NCBI GenBank assembly: GCA_948470475.1
Contig: OX419346.1
Coordinates: 5,196,995 to 5,260,994, forward strand
Origin: Galaxea fascicularis
Lineage: Eukaryota; Cnidaria; Anthozoa; Scleractinia; Euphylliidae
DNA: 64,000 nt
Direction of reading: 5' to 3'
The notes under the pieces are model-generated. The model was not told the origin of the DNA, made no database searches, and was given only the letters and a program-made list of their open reading frames with translations. Positions 14,201 to 28,600 of the stretch are shown here, one piece after another. A program made the translations under genes and the position numbers. Positions within the stretch are counted from its first letter, which is position 1. Each line of letters opens with the position of its first letter.

Positions 14201-17200
14201 GACCAAAACCCAAAGGGGTTAACCCATGGTTTTGGCTCAAATTTGCAATTTGGCTAAAACTTTGCCTATTTCAAAGAGGAGTCTAGAAATGATCTTGAAA
14301 TGCTTCTAAAACCTCCCAAAACATGATTTCTATTCTTATTTGAGCTGTGTGCAAGATTTCAGCAAAGTTGAAATTTTGACCAAAACCCGAAGGGAATAAC
14401 CCACGGTTTTGGCTCAAATTTGCAATTTGGCTGAAACTTTGCCTATTTCAAAGAGGAGTCTAGAAATGATCTTGAAATGCTTCTAAAAACTCCCAAAACA
14501 TGATTTCTATTCTTATTTGAGCTGTGTGCAAGATTTTAGCAAAGTTGAAATTTTGACCAAAACCCAAAGGGGTTAACCCATGGTTTTGGCTCAAATTTGC
14601 AATTTGGCTGAAACTTTGCCTATTTCAAAGAGGAGTCTAGAAATGATCTTGAAATGCTTCTAAAAACTCCCAAAACATGATTTCTATTCTTATTTGAGCT
14701 GTGTGCAAGATTTTAGCAAAGTTGAAATTTTGACCAAAACCCAAAGGGGTTAACCCATGGTTTTGGCTCAAATTTGCAATTTGGCTGAAACTTTGCCTAT
14801 TTCAAAGAGGAGTCTAGAAATGATCTTGAAATGCTTCTAGAAACTCCCAAAACATGATTTCTATTCCTATTTGAGCTGTGTGCAAAATTTTAGCAAAGTT
14901 GAAATTTTGACCAAAACTCAAAGGGGTTAACCCATGGTTTTGGCTCAAATTTGCGATTTGGCTGAAACTTTGCCTATTTTAAAGAGGAGTCTAGAAATGA
15001 TCTTGAAATGCTTCTAAAAACTCCCAAAACATGATTTCTATTCTTATTTAAGCGGTGCGCAAGATTTTAGAAGAGTTGAAATTTTGACCAAAACCCAAAG
15101 GGGTTAACCAATGGTTTTGTCTCAAATTTGCAATTTGGCTAAAACTTTGCCTATTTTAAAGAAGAGTCTAGAAATGATCTTGAAATGCTTCTAAAAACTC
15201 CCAAAACATGATTTCTATTCTTATTTGAGCTGTGTGCAAGATTTTAGCAAAGTTGAAATTTTGACCAAAACCCAAAGGGGTTAACCCATGGTTTTGGCTC
15301 AAATTTGCAATTTGGCTGAAACTTTGCCTATTTCAAAGAGGAGTCTAGAAATGATCTTGAAATGCTTCTAAAACCTCCCAAAACATGATTTCTATTCTTA
15401 TTTGAGCTGTGTGCAAGATTTTAGCAAAGTTGAAATTTTGACCAAAACCCAAAGGGGTTAACCCATGGTTTTGGCTCAAATTTGCAATTTGGCTGAAACT
15501 TTGCCTATTTCAAAGAGGAGTCTAGAAATGATCTTGAAATGCTTCTAAAACCTCCCAAAACATGATTTCTATTCTTATTTGAGCTGTGTGCAAGATTTCA
15601 GCAAAGTTGAAATTTTGACCAAAACCCGAAGGGAATAACCCACGGTTTTGGCTCAAATTTGCAATTTGGCTGAAACTTTGCCTATTTCAAAGAGGAGTCT
15701 AGAAATGATCTTGAAATGCTTCTAAAAACTCCCAAAACATGATTTCTATTCTTATTTGAGCTGTGTGCAAGATTTTAGCAAAGTTGAAATTTTGACCAAA
15801 ACCCAAAGGGGTTAACCCATGGTTTTGGCTCAAATTTGCAATTTGGCTGAAACTTTGCCTATTTCAAAGAGGAGTCTAGAAATGATCTTGAAATGCTTCT
15901 AAAAACTCCCAAAACATGATTTCTATTCTTATTTGAGCTGTGTGCAAGATTTTAGCAAAGTTGAAATTTTGACCAAAACCCAAAGGGGTTAACCCATGGT
16001 TTTGGCTCAAATTTGCAATTTGGCTGAAACTTTGCCTATTTCAAAGAGGAGTCTAGAAATGATCTTGAAATGCTTCTAGAAACTCCCAAAACATGATTTC
16101 TATTCCTATTTGAGCTGTGTGCAAAATTTTAGCAAAGTTGAAATTTTGACCAAAACTCAAAGGGGTTAACCCATGGTTTTGGCTCAAATTTGCGATTTGG
16201 CTGAAACTTTGCCTATTTTAAAGAGGAGTCTAGAAATGATCTTGAAATGCTTCTAAAAACTCCCAAAACATGATTTCTATTCTTATTTAAGCGGTGCGCA
16301 AGATTTTAGAAGAGTTGAAATTTTGACCAAAACCCAAAGGGGTTAACCAATGGTTTTGTCTCAAATTTGCAATTTGGCTAAAACTTTGCCTATTTTAAAG
16401 AAGAGTCTAGAAATGATCTTGAAATGCTTCTAAAAACTCCCAAAACATGATTTCTATTCTTATTTGAGCTGTGTGCAAGATTTTAGCAAAGTTGAAATTT
16501 TGACCAAAACCCAAAGGGGTTAACCCATGGTTTTGGCTCAAATTTGCAATTTGGCTGAAACTTTGCCTATTTCAAAGAGGAGTCTAGAAATGATCTTGAA
16601 ATGCTTCTAAAACCTCCCAAAACATGATTTCTATTCTTATTTGAGCTGTGTGCAAGATTTTAGCAAAGTTGAAATTTTGACCAAAACCCAAAGGGGTTAA
16701 CCCATGGTTTTGGCTCAAATTTGCAATTTGGCTGAAACTTTGCCTATTTCAAAGAGGAGTCTAGAAATGATCTTGAAATGCTTCTAAAAACTCCCAAAAC
16801 ATGATTTCTATTCTTATTTGAGCTGTGTGCAAGATTTTAGCAAAGTTGAAATTTTGACCAAAACCCAAAGGGGTTAACCCATGGTTTTGGCTCAAATTTG
16901 CAATTTGGCTGAAACTTTGCCTATTTCAAAGAGGAGTCTAGAAATGATCTTGAAATGCTTCTAAAAACTCCCAAAACATGATTTCTATTCTTATTTGAGC
17001 TGTGTGCAAGATTTCAGGAAAGTTGAAATTTTGACCACAACCCAAAGGGGTTAACCCATGGTTTTGGCTCAAATTTGCAATTTGGCTGAAACTTTGCCTA
17101 TTTCAAAGAGGAGTCTAGAAATGATCTTGAAATGCTTCTAAAAACTCCCAAAACATCATTTCTATTCTTATTTGAGCTGTGTGCAAGATTTTAGCAAAGT

Positions 17201-20200
17201 TGAAATTTTGACGAAAACCCAAAGGGGTTAACCAATGGTTTTGGCTCAAATTTGCAATTTGGCTGAAACTTTGCCTATTTCAAAGAGGAGTCTAGAAATG
17301 ATCTTGAAATGCTTCCAAAACCTCCCAAAACATGATTTCTATTCTTATTTGAGCTGTGTGCAAGATTTTAGCAAAGTTGAAATTTTGACCAAAACCCAAA
17401 GGGGTTAACCCATGGTTTTGGCTCAAATTTGCAATTTGGCTGAAACTTTGCCTATTTCAAAGAGGAGTCTAGAAATGATCTTGAAATGCTTCTAAAACCT
17501 CCCAAAACATCATTTCTTTTCTTATTTAAGGTGTGTGCAAGATTTCAGCAAAGATGAAATTTTGACCAAAACCCAAAGAGGTTAACCCATGGTTTTGTCT
17601 CAAATTAGCAATTTGGCTGAAACTTTGCCTATTTCAAAGAGGAGTCTAGAAATGATCTTGAAATGCTTCTAAAAACTCCCAAAACATGATTTCTATTCTT
17701 ATTTGAGCTGTGTGCAAGATTTTAGCAATGTTGAAATTTTGACTAAAACCCAAAGGGGTTAACCCATGCTTTTGGCTCAAATTTGCAATTTGGCTGAAAC
17801 TTTGCCTATTTCAAAGAGGAGTCTCGAAATGATCTTGAAATGCTTCTAAAAACTCCCAAAACATGATTTCTATTCTTATTTGAGCTGTGTGCAAGATTTT
17901 AGCAAAGTTGAAATTTTGACCAAAACCCAAAGGGGTTAACCCATGGTTTTGGCTCAAATTTGCAATTTGGCTGAAACTTTGCCTATTTCAAAGAGGAGTC
18001 TAGAAATGATCTTGAAATGCTTCTAAAAACTCCCAAAACATGATTTCTATTCTTATTTGAGCTGTGTGCAAGATTTTAGCAAAGTTGAAATTTTGACCAA
18101 AACCCAAAGGGGTTAACCCATGGTTTTGGCTCAAATTTGCAATTTGGCTGAAACTTTGCCTATTTCAAAGAGGAGTCTAGAAATGATCTTGAAATGCTTC
18201 TTAAAACTCCCAAAACATGATTTCTATTCTTATTTGAGCTGTGTGCAAGATTTTAGCAAAGTTGAAATTTCGACCAAAACCCGAAGGGGTTAACCCATGG
18301 TTTTGGCTCAAATTTGCTATTTGGCTGAAAACTTTGCCTATTTCAAAGAGGAGTCTAGAAATGATCTTGAAATGCTTCTAAAAACTCCCAAAACATGATT
18401 TTTATTCTTATTTAAGCTGTGTGCAAGATTTTAGCAAAGTTAAAATTTTGACCAGAACCCAAAGGGGTTAACCCATGGTTTTGGCTGAAATTTGCAATTT
18501 GGCTGAAACTTTGCCTATTTCAAAGAGGAGTCTAGAAATGATCTTGAAATGCTTCTAAAAACTCCCAAAACATGATTTCTATTCTTATTTGAGCTGTGTG
18601 CAAGATTTCAGCAAAGTTGAAATTTTGACCAAAACCCAAAGGGGTTAAACAATGGTTTTGGCTCAAATTTGCAATTTGGCTGAAACTTTGCCTATTTCAA
18701 AGAGGAGTCTAGAAATGATCTTAAAATGCTTGTAAAAACTCCCAAAACATGATTTCTATTCTTATTTGAGCTGTGTGCAAGATTTTAGCAAAGTTGAAAT
18801 TTTGACCAAAACCCAAAGGGGTTAACCCATGGTTTTGGCTCAAATTTGCAATTTGGCTGAAACTTTGCCTATTTCAAAGAGGAGTCTAGAAATAATCTTA
18901 AAAGGCTTCTAAAAACTCCCAAAACATGATTTCTATTCCTATTTGAGCTGTGTGCAAAATATTAGCAAAGTTGAAATTTTGACCAAAACCCAAAGGGGTT
19001 AACCCATGGTTTTGGCTCAAATTTGCAATTTGGCTGAAACTTTGCCTATTTCAAAGAGGAGTCTAGAAATGATCTTGAAATGCTTCTAAAACCTCCCAAA
19101 ACATGATTTCTATTCTTATTTGAGCTGTGTGCAAGATTTTAGCAAAGTAGAAATTTTGACCAAAACCCAAAGGGGTTAACCCATGGTTTTGGCTCAAATT
19201 TGCAATTTGGCTAAAACTTTGCCTATTTCAAAGAGGAGTCTAGAAATGATCTTGAAATGCTTCTAAAACCTCCCAAAACATGATTTCTATTCTTATTTGA
19301 GCTGTGTGCAAGATTTCAGCAAAGTTGAAATTTTGACCAAAACCCGAAGGGAATAACCCACGGTTTTGGCTCAAATTTGCAATTTGGCTGAAACTTTGCC
19401 TATTTCAAAGAGGAGTCTAGAAATGATCTTGAAATGCTTCTAAAAACTCCCAAAACATGATTTCTATTCTTATTTGAGCTGTGTGCAAGATTTTAGCAAA
19501 GTTGAAATTTTGACCAAAACCCAAAGGGGTTAACCCATGGTTTTGGCTCAAATTTGCAATTTGGCTGAAACTTTGCCTATTTCAAAGAGGAGTCTAGAAA
19601 TGATCTTGAAATGCTTCTAAAAACTCCCAAAACATGATTTCTATTCTTATTTGAGCTGTGTGCAAGATTTTAGCAAAGTTGAAATTTTGACCAAAACCCA
19701 AAGGGGTTAACCCATGGTTTTGGCTCAAATTTGCAATTTGGCTGAAACTTTGCCTATTTCAAAGAGGAGTCTAGAAATGATCTTGAAATGCTTCTAGAAA
19801 CTCCCAAAACATGATTTCTATTCCTATTTGAGCTGTGTGCAAAATTTTAGCAAAGTTGAAATTTTGACCAAAACTCAAAGGGGTTAACCCATGGTTTTGG
19901 CTCAAATTTGCGATTTGGCTGAAACTTTGCCTATTTTAAAGAGGAGTCTAGAAATGATCTTGAAATGCTTCTAAAAACTCCCAAAACATGATTTCTATTC
20001 TTATTTAAGCGGTGCGCAAGATTTTAGAAGAGTTGAAATTTTGACCAAAACCCAAAGGGGTTAACCAATGGTTTTGTCTCAAATTTGCAATTTGGCTAAA
20101 ACTTTGCCTATTTTAAAGAAGAGTCTAGAAATGATCTTGAAATGCTTCTAAAAACTCCCAAAACATGATTTCTATTCTTATTTGAGCTGTGTGCAAGATT

Positions 20201-21700
20201 TTAGCAAAGTTGAAATTTTGACCAAAACCCAAAGGGGTTAACCCATGGTTTTGGCTCAAATTTGCAATTTGGCTGAAACTTTGCCTATTTCAAAGAGGAG
20301 TCTAGAAATGATCTTGAAATGCTTCTAAAACCTCCCAAAACATGATTTCTATTCTTATTTGAGCTGTGTGCAAGATTTTAGCAAAGTTGAAATTTTGACC
20401 AAAACCCAAAGGGGTTAACCCATGGTTTTGGCTCAAATTTGCAATTTGGCTGAAACTTTGCCTATTTCAAAGAGGAGTCTAGAAATGATCTTGAAATGCT
20501 TCTAAAAACTCCCAAAACATGATTTCTATTCTTATTTGAGCTGTGTGCAAGATTTTAGCAAAGTTGAAATTTTGACCAAAACCCAAAGGGGTTAACCCAT
20601 GGTTTTGGCTCAAATTTGCAATTTGGCTGAAACTTTGCCTATTTCAAAGAGGAGTCTAGAAATGATCTTGAAATGCTTCTAAAAACTCCCAAAACATGAT
20701 TTCTATTCTTATTTGAGCTGTGTGCAAGATTTCAGGAAAGTTGAAATTTTGACCACAACCCAAAGGGGTTAACCCATGGTTTTGGCTCAAATTTGCAATT
20801 TGGCTGAAACTTTGCCTATTTCAAAGAGGAGTCTAGAAATGATCTTGAAATGCTTCTAAAAACTCCCAAAACATCATTTCTATTCTTATTTGAGCTGTGT
20901 GGAAGATTTTAGCAAAGTTGAAATTTTGACGAAAACCCAAAGGGGTTAACCAATGGTTTTGGCTCAAATTTGCAATTTGGCTGAAACTTTGCCTATTTCA
21001 AAGAGGAGTCTAGAAATGATCTTGAAATGCTTCCAAAACCTCCCAAAACATGATTTCTATTCTTATTTGAGCTGTGTGCAAGATTTTAGCAAAGTTGAAA
21101 TTTTGACCAAAACCCAAAGGGGTTAACCCATGGTTTTGGCTCAAATTTGCAATTTGGCTGAAACTTTGCCTATTTCAAAGAGGAGTCTAGAAATGATCTT
21201 GAAATGCTTCTAAAACCTCCCAAAACATCATTTCTTTTCTTATTTAAGGTGTGTGCAAGATTTCAGCAAAGATGAAATTTTGACCAAAACCCAAAGAGGT
21301 TAACCCATGGTTTTGTCTCAAATTAGCAATTTGGCTGAAACTTTGCCTATTTCAAAGAGGAGTCTAGAAATGATCTTGAAATGCTTCTAAAAACTCCCAA
21401 AACATGATTTCTATTCTTATTTGAGCTGTGTGCAAGATTTTAGCAATGTTGAAATTTTGACTAAAACCCAAAGGGGTTAACCCATGCTTTTGGCTCAAAT
21501 TTGCAATTTGGCTGAAACTTTGCCTATTTCAAAGAGGAGTCTCGAAATGATCTTGAAATGCTTCTAAAAACTCCCAAAACATGATTTCTATTCTTATTTG
21601 AGCTGTGTGCAAGATTTTAGCAAAGTTGAAATTTTGACGAAAACCCAAAGGGGTTAACCCATGGTTTTGGCTCAAATTTGCAATTTGGCTGAAACTTTGC
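8284..21700. repeat. Higher-order repeat blocks inside the satellite
   Basis: Diagnostic monomer variants recur at fixed long spacing. A CGACCAAAACCCGAAGG variant occurs at 8357, 13314 and 18271, each 4957 bp apart (28 monomers plus 1 bp). A GGTTAAACAATGG variant lies at 8731, 13688 and 18645, a CGAAGGGAATAACCCACGG variant at 9431, 14388 and 19345, and TAAGCGGTGCGC at 10092, 15049 and 20006, all with the same spacing. Within the middle copy a 7-monomer segment is duplicated (14388 to 15627 and 15049 to 16288, both 1239 bp). After that duplication the middle and last copies stay aligned at an offset of 3718 bp (17017/20735, 17521/21239). The first copy stops matching near 11150-11340. Confidence 0.9.
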
Positions 21701-23500
21701 CTATTTCAAAGAGGAGTCTAGAAATGATCTTGAAATGCTTCTAAAAACTCCCAAAACATGATTTCTATTCTTATTTAAGCTGTGTGCAAGATTTTAGCAA
21801 CGTTAAAATTTTGACTAAAACCCAAAGGGGTTAACCCATGGTTTTGGCTCAAATTTGCAATTTGGCTGAAACTTTGCCTATTTCAAAGAGGAGTCTAGAA
21901 ATGATCTTGAAATGCTTCTAAAAACTCCCAAAACATGATTTCTATTCTTATTTGAGCTGTGTGCAAGATTTGAGCAAAGTTGAAATTTTGACCAAAACCC
22001 AAAGGGGTTAACCCATGGTGTTGGCTCAAATTTGCAATTTGGCTGAAACTTTGCCTATTTTAAAGAGGAGTCTAGAAATGATCTTGAAATGCTTCAAAAA
22101 ACTCCCAAAACATGATTTCTATTCTTATTTGAGCTGTTTGCAAGATTTGAGCAAAGTTGAATTTTTGACCAAAACCCAAAGGGGTTAACCCATGGTTTTG
22201 GCTCAAATTTGCAATTTGGCTGAAACTTTGCCTATTTCAAAGAGAAGTCTAGAAATGATCTTAAAATGCTTCTAAAAACTCCCAAAACATCATTTCTTTT
22301 TTTATTTGAGATGTGAGCAAGATTTCAGCAAAGATCAAATTTTGACCAAAACCCAAAGAGGTTAACCCATGGTTTTGTCTCAAATTTGCAATTTGGCTGA
22401 AACTTTGCCTATTTCAAAGAGGAGTCTAGAAATGATCTTGAAATGCTTCTAAAAACTCCCAAAACATGATTTCTATTCTTATTTGAGCTGTGTGCAAGAT
22501 TTTAGCACCGTTGAAATTTTGACTAAAACCCTAATAGGTTAACCCATGGTTTTGGCTCAAATTTGCAATTTGGCTGAAACTTTGCCTATTTCAAAGAGGA
22601 GTCTAGAAATGATCTTGAAATGCTTCTAAAAACTCCCAAAACATGATTTCTATTCTTATTTGAGCTGTGTGCAAGATTTTAGCAAAGTTGAAATTTTGAC
22701 CAAAACCCAAAGAGGTTAACCCATGGTTTTGTCTCAAATTTGCGATTGGCTGAAACTTTGCCTTTTTCAAAGAGGAGTCTAGAAATGATCTTGAAATGCT
22801 TCTAAAAACTCCCAAAACATGATTTCTATTCTTATTTGAGCAGTGTGCAAGATTTTAGCAGCGTTGAAATTTTGACTAAAACCCAAAGGGAATAACCCAT
22901 GGTTTTGGCTCAAATTTGCAATTTGGCTAAAACTTTGCCTATTTCAAAGAGGAGTCTAGAAATGATCTTGAAATGCTTCTAAAAACTCCCAAAACATGAT
23001 TTCTATTCTTATTTGAGCTGTGTGCAAGATTTTAGCAAAGTTGAAATTTTGACCACAACCCAAAGGGGTTAACCCATGGTTTTGGCTCAAATTTCCAATT
23101 TCGCTGAAACTTTGCCGATTTCAAAGAGGAGTCTAGAAATGATCTTAAAATGCTTCTAAAAACTTCCAAAACATCATTTCTTTTCTTATTTGAGGTGTGT
23201 GCAAGATTTCAGCAAATATGAAATTTTGACCAAAACCCAAAGAGGTTAACCCATGGTTTTGTCTCAAATTTGCAATTTGGCTGAAACTTTGCCTATTTCA
23301 AAGAGGAGTCTAGAACTCATCTTGAAATGATTCTAAAAACTCCCAAAACATCATTTCTTTTCTTATTTGAGATGTAAGCAAGATTTCAGCAAAGATCAAA
23401 TTTTGACCAAAACCCAAAGAGGTTAACCCATGGTTTTGTCTCAAATTTGCAATTTGGCTGAAACTTTGCCTATTTCAAAGAGGAGTCTAGAAATGATCTT

Positions 23501-25622
23501 GAAGTGCTTCTAAAAACTCCCAAAACATGATTTCTATTCTTATTTGAGCTGTGTGCAAGATTTTAGCACCGTTGAAATTTTGACTAAAACCCTAATAGGT
23601 TAACCCATGGTTTTGGCTCAAATTTGCAATTTGGCTGAAACTTTGCCTATTTCAAAGAGGAGTCTAGAAATGATCTTGAAATGCTTCTAAAAACTCCCAA
23701 AATATGATTTCTATTCTTATTTGAGCTGTGTGCCAGATTTTAGCAAAGTTGAAATTTTGACCAAAGCCAAAAAGGTTAACCCATGGTTTTGTCTCAAATT
23801 TGCAATTTGGCTAAAACTTTGCCTATTTCAAAGAGGAGTCTAGAAATGATCTTGAAATGCTTCTAAAAACTCCCAAAACATGATTTCTATTATTATTTGA
23901 GCTGTGTGCAAGATTTTAGCAGCGATGAAATTTTGACTAAAACCCAAAGGGAATAACCCATGGTTTTGGCTCAAATTTGCAATTTGGCTGAAACTTTGCC
24001 TATTTCAAAGAGGAGTCTAGAAATGATCTTGAAATGCTTCTAAAAACTCCCAAAACATGATTTCTATTCTTATTTGAGCTGTGTGCAAGATTTTAGCACC
24101 GTTGAAATTTTGACTAAAACCCTAATAGGTTAACCCATGGTTTTGGCTCAAATTTGCAATTTGGCTGAAACTTTGCCTATTTCAAAGAGGAGTCTAGAAA
24201 TGATCTTGAAATGCTTCTAAAAACTCCCAAAACATGATTTCTATTCTTATTTGAGCTGTGTGCAAGATTTTAGCAGCGTTGAAATTTTGACCAAAACCCA
24301 AAGGGGTTAACCCATGGTTTTGGCTCAAATTTGCAATTTGGCTGAAACTTTGCCGATTTCAAAGAGAAGTCTAGAAATGATCTTAAAATGCTTCTAAAAA
24401 CTCCCAAAACATCATTTCTTTTCTTATTTGAGGTGTGTGCAAGATTTCAGCAAAGATCAAATTTTGACCAAAACCCAAAGAGGTTAACCCATGGTTTTGT
24501 CTCAAATTTGCAATTTGGCTGAAACTTTGCCTATTTCAAAGAGGAGTCTAGAAATGATCTTGAAGTGCTTCTAAAAACTCCCAAAACATGATTTCTATTC
24601 TTATTTGAGCTGTGTGCAAGATTTTAGCACCGTTGAAATTTTGACTAAAACCCTAATAGGTTAACCCATGGTTTTGGCTCAAATTTGCAATTTGGCTGAA
24701 ACTTTGCCTATTTCAAAGAGGAGTCTAGAAATGATCTTGAAATGCTTCTAAAAACTCCCAAAATATGATTTCTATTCTTATTTGAGCTGTGTGCCAGATT
24801 TTAGCAAAGTTGAAATTTTGACCAAAGCCAAAAAGGTTAACCCATGGTTTTGTCTCAAATTTGCAATTTGGCTAAAACTTTGCCTATTTCAAAGAGGAGT
24901 CTAGAAATGATCTTGAAATGCTTCTAAAAACTCCCAAAACATGATTTCTATTATTATTTGAGCTGTGTGCAAGATTTTAGCAGCGATGAAATTTTGACTA
25001 AAACCCAAAGGGAATAACCCATGGTTTTGGCTCAAATTTGCAATTTGGCTGAAACTTTGCCTATTTCAAAGAGGAGTCTAGAAATGATCTTGAAATGCTT
25101 CTAAAAACTCCCAAAACATGATTTCTATTCTTATTTGAGCTGTGTGCAAGATTTTAGCACCGTTGAAATTTTGACTAAAACCCTAATAGGTTAACCCATG
25201 GTTTTGGCTCAAATTTGCAATTTGGCTGAAACTTTGCCTATTTCAAAGAGGAGTCTAGAAATGATCTTGAAATGCTTCTAAAAACTCCCAAAACATGATT
25301 TCTATTCTTATTTGAGCTGTGTGCAAGATTTTAGCAGCGTTGAAATTTTGACCAAAACCCAAAGGGGTTAACCCATGGTTTTGGCTCAAATTTGCAATTT
25401 GGCTGAAACTTTGCCGATTTCAAAGAGAAGTCTAGAAATGATCTTAAAATGCTTCTAAAAACTCCCAAAACATCATTTCTTTTCTTATTTGAGGTGTGTG
25501 CAAGATTTCAGCAAAGATCAAATTTTGACCAAAACCCAAAGAGGTTAACCCATGGTTTTGTCTCAAATTTGCAATTTGGCTGAAACTTTGCCTATTTCAA
25601 AGAGGAGTCTAGAAATGATCTT
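23501..25622. repeat. Six-monomer (1061 bp) higher-order repeat, two tandem copies
   Basis: Markers recur with an offset of 1061 bp: GAAGTGCTTC at 23501 and 24562, TGTGCCAGATT at about 23731 and 24792, and the GAGGTGTGTGCAAG variant near 24430 and 25491. Six 177-bp monomers are 1062 bp, so one base is missing per unit. The block is recognisable by monomers with GCACCGTTGAAA and CCCTAATAGG, which are absent from the left two-thirds of the array. A partial third copy begins near 25618 and degenerates after about 26100. Flanking monomers at 22505 and 23575 carry the same CACCG/CCTAATAGG variant. Confidence 0.85.
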
Positions 25623-28600
25623 GAAATCCTTCTAAAAACTCCCAAAACATGATTTCTATTCTTATTTGAGCTGTGTGCAAGATTTTAGCACCGTTGAAAC
25701 TTTGACTAAAACCCTAATAGGTTAACCCATGGTTTTGGCTCAAATTTGCAATTTGGCTGAAACTTTGCCTATTTCAAAGAGGAGTCTAGAAATGATCTTG
25801 AAATGCTTCTAAAAACTCCCAAAACATGATTTCTATTCTTATTTGAGCTGTGTGCAAGATTTTAGCAAAGTTGAAATTTTGACCAAAACCCAAAGGGGTT
25901 AACCCATGCTTTTGGCTCAAATTTGCAATTTGGCTGAAACTTTGCCTATTTCAAAGAGGAGTCTCGAAATGATCTTGAAATGCTTCTAAAAACTCCCAAA
26001 ACATGATTTCTATTCTTATTTGAGCTGTGTGCAAGATTTTAGCACCGTTGAAATTTTGACTAAAACCCTAATAGGTTAACCCATGGTTTTGGCTCAAATT
26101 TGCAATTTGGCTGAAACTTTGCCTATTTCAAACAGGAGTCTAGAACTGATCTTGAAATGCTTCTAAAAACTCCCAAAACATGATTTCTATTCATATTTGA
26201 GCTATGTGCAAGATTTTAACAAAAATGAAATTTCGACCAAAACCCGAAGCGGTTAATTCATGGTTTTGGCTCAAATTTGCAATTTGGCTGAAACTTTGCC
26301 TATTTCTTAGAGGAGTCTAGAAATGATCTTAAAATGCTTCTAAAAACTCCCAAAACATGATTTCTATTCTTATTTGAGCTGTGTGCAAGATTTGAGCAAA
26401 GTTAAAATTTTGACCAAAACCCAAAGGGGTTAACCCATGGATTGGGCTCAAATTTGCAATTTGGCTGAAACTTTGCCTATTTCAAAAAGGAGTCTAGAAA
26501 TGATCTTAAAATGCTTCTAAAAACTCCCAAAATATCATTTCTTTTCTTATTTGAGCCGTGTGCAAGATTTTAGCAAAGTTGAAATTTTGACCAAAACCCA
26601 AAGGCGTTAACCCATGGTTTTGGCTCAAATTTGCAATTTGGCTGAAACTTTGCCTATTTCAAAGAGGAGTCTAGAAATGATCTTGAAATGCTTCTAAAAA
26701 CTCCCAAAACATGATTTCTATTCTTATTTGAGCTGTGTGCAAGATTTCAGCAAAGTTGAAATTTTGACCAAAACCTAAAGCGGTTAACCAATGCTTTTGT
26801 CTCAAATTTGCAATTTGGCTGAAACTTTGCCTATTTCAAAGAGGAGTCTAGAAATGATCTTAAAATGCTTCTAAAAACTCCCAAAACATGATTTCTATTC
26901 TTACTTCAGCTGTGTGCAAGATTTCAGCAAAGTTGAAATTTTGACTAAAACCCAAAGGGGTTAACCCATGGTTTTGGCTCAAATTTCCAATTTGGTTGAA
27001 ACTTTGCCTATTTCAAAGAGGAGTCTAGAAATGATCTTGAAATGCTTCTAAAACCTCCCAAAACATGATTTCTATTCTTATTTGAGCTGTGTGCAAGATT
27101 TCAGCAAAGTTGAAATTTTGACCAAAACCCAAAGGGGTTAACCCATGGTTTTGGCTCAAATTTGCAATTTGGCTGAAAGTTTGCCTATTTCAAAGAGGAG
27201 TCTAGAAATGATCTTGAAATGCTTCTAAAAACTCCCAAAACATGATTTCTATTCTTATTTGAGCTGTGTGCAAGATTTGAGCAAAGTTAAAATTTTGACC
27301 AAAACCCAAAAAGGTTAACCCATGGTTTTGGCTCAAATTTGCAATTTGGCTGAAACTTTGCCTATTTCAAAGAGGAGTCTAGAAATGATCTTGAAATGCT
27401 TCTAAAAACTTTCAAAACATGATTTCTATTCTTATTTAAGCTGTTTGCAAGATTTTAGCAAAGTTGAAATTTGGACCAAAACCCAAAGGGGTTAACCCAT
27501 GGTTTTGGCTCAAATTTGCAATTTGGCTGAAACTTTGCCTATTTCAAGGAGGAGTCTAGAAATGATCTTGAAATGCTTCTAAAAACTCCCAAAACATGAT
27601 TTCTATTCTTATTTGAGCTGTTTGCAAGATTTTAGCAAAGTTGAAATTTTGACCAAAACCCAAAGGGGTTAACCCATGGTTTTGGCTCAAATTTGCAATT
27701 TGGCTGAAACTTTGCCTATTTCAAAGAGGAGTCTATAAATGATCTTGAAATGCTTCTAAAAACTCCCAAAACATCATTTCTATTCTTATTTGAGTGTGTG
27801 CAAGATTTTAGCAAAGATGAAATTTTGACCAAAACCCAAAGAGGTTAATCCATGGTTTTGGCTCAAATTTGCAATTTGGCTGAAACTTTGCCTATTTCAA
27901 AGAGGAGTCTAGAAATGATCTTAAAATGCTTCTAAAAACTCCCAAAACATCATTTCTATTCTTATTTGAGCCGTGGGCAAGATTTCAGCAAAGATGAAAT
28001 TTTGACCAAAACCCAAATAGCTTAACCCATGGTTTTGGCTGATATTTGCAATTTGGCTGAAACTTTGCCTATTTCAAAGAGGAGTCTAGAAATGATCTTG
28101 AAATGGTTTTAAAAACTCCCAAAACATGATTTCTATTCTTATTTGAGCTGTGTGCAAGATTTGAGCAACGTTGAAAGTTTGACCAAAACCCAAAGGGGTT
28201 AACCCATGGTTTTGGCTCAAATTGTCAATTTGGCTGAAACTTTGCCTATTTCAAAGAGGAGACTAGAAATGATCTTGAAATGCTTCTAAAAACTCTCAAA
28301 ACATGATTTCTATTCTTATTTGAGCTGTGTGCAAGATTTGAGCAAAGTTGAAATTTTGAGTAAAACCCAAAGGGGTTAACCCATGGTTTTGGCTGAAATT
28401 TGCAATTTGGCTGAAACTTTGCCTATTTCAAAGAGGAGTCTAGAAATGATCTTGAACTGCTTCTAAAAACTCCCAAAACATGATTTCTATTCTTATTTGA
28501 GCTGTGTGCAAGATTTTAGCAACGTTGAAATTTTGACTAAAACCTAAAGGGGTTAACCCATGGTTTTGGCTCAAATTTGCAATTTGGCTGAAACTTTGCC

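Noticed and set aside
22603..22815. 70-codon open frame on the - strand inside the satellite
   Set aside because: It is open only because two neighbouring monomers lost the stops present in the consensus. The 177-bp period keeps frame, but all other monomers are closed.
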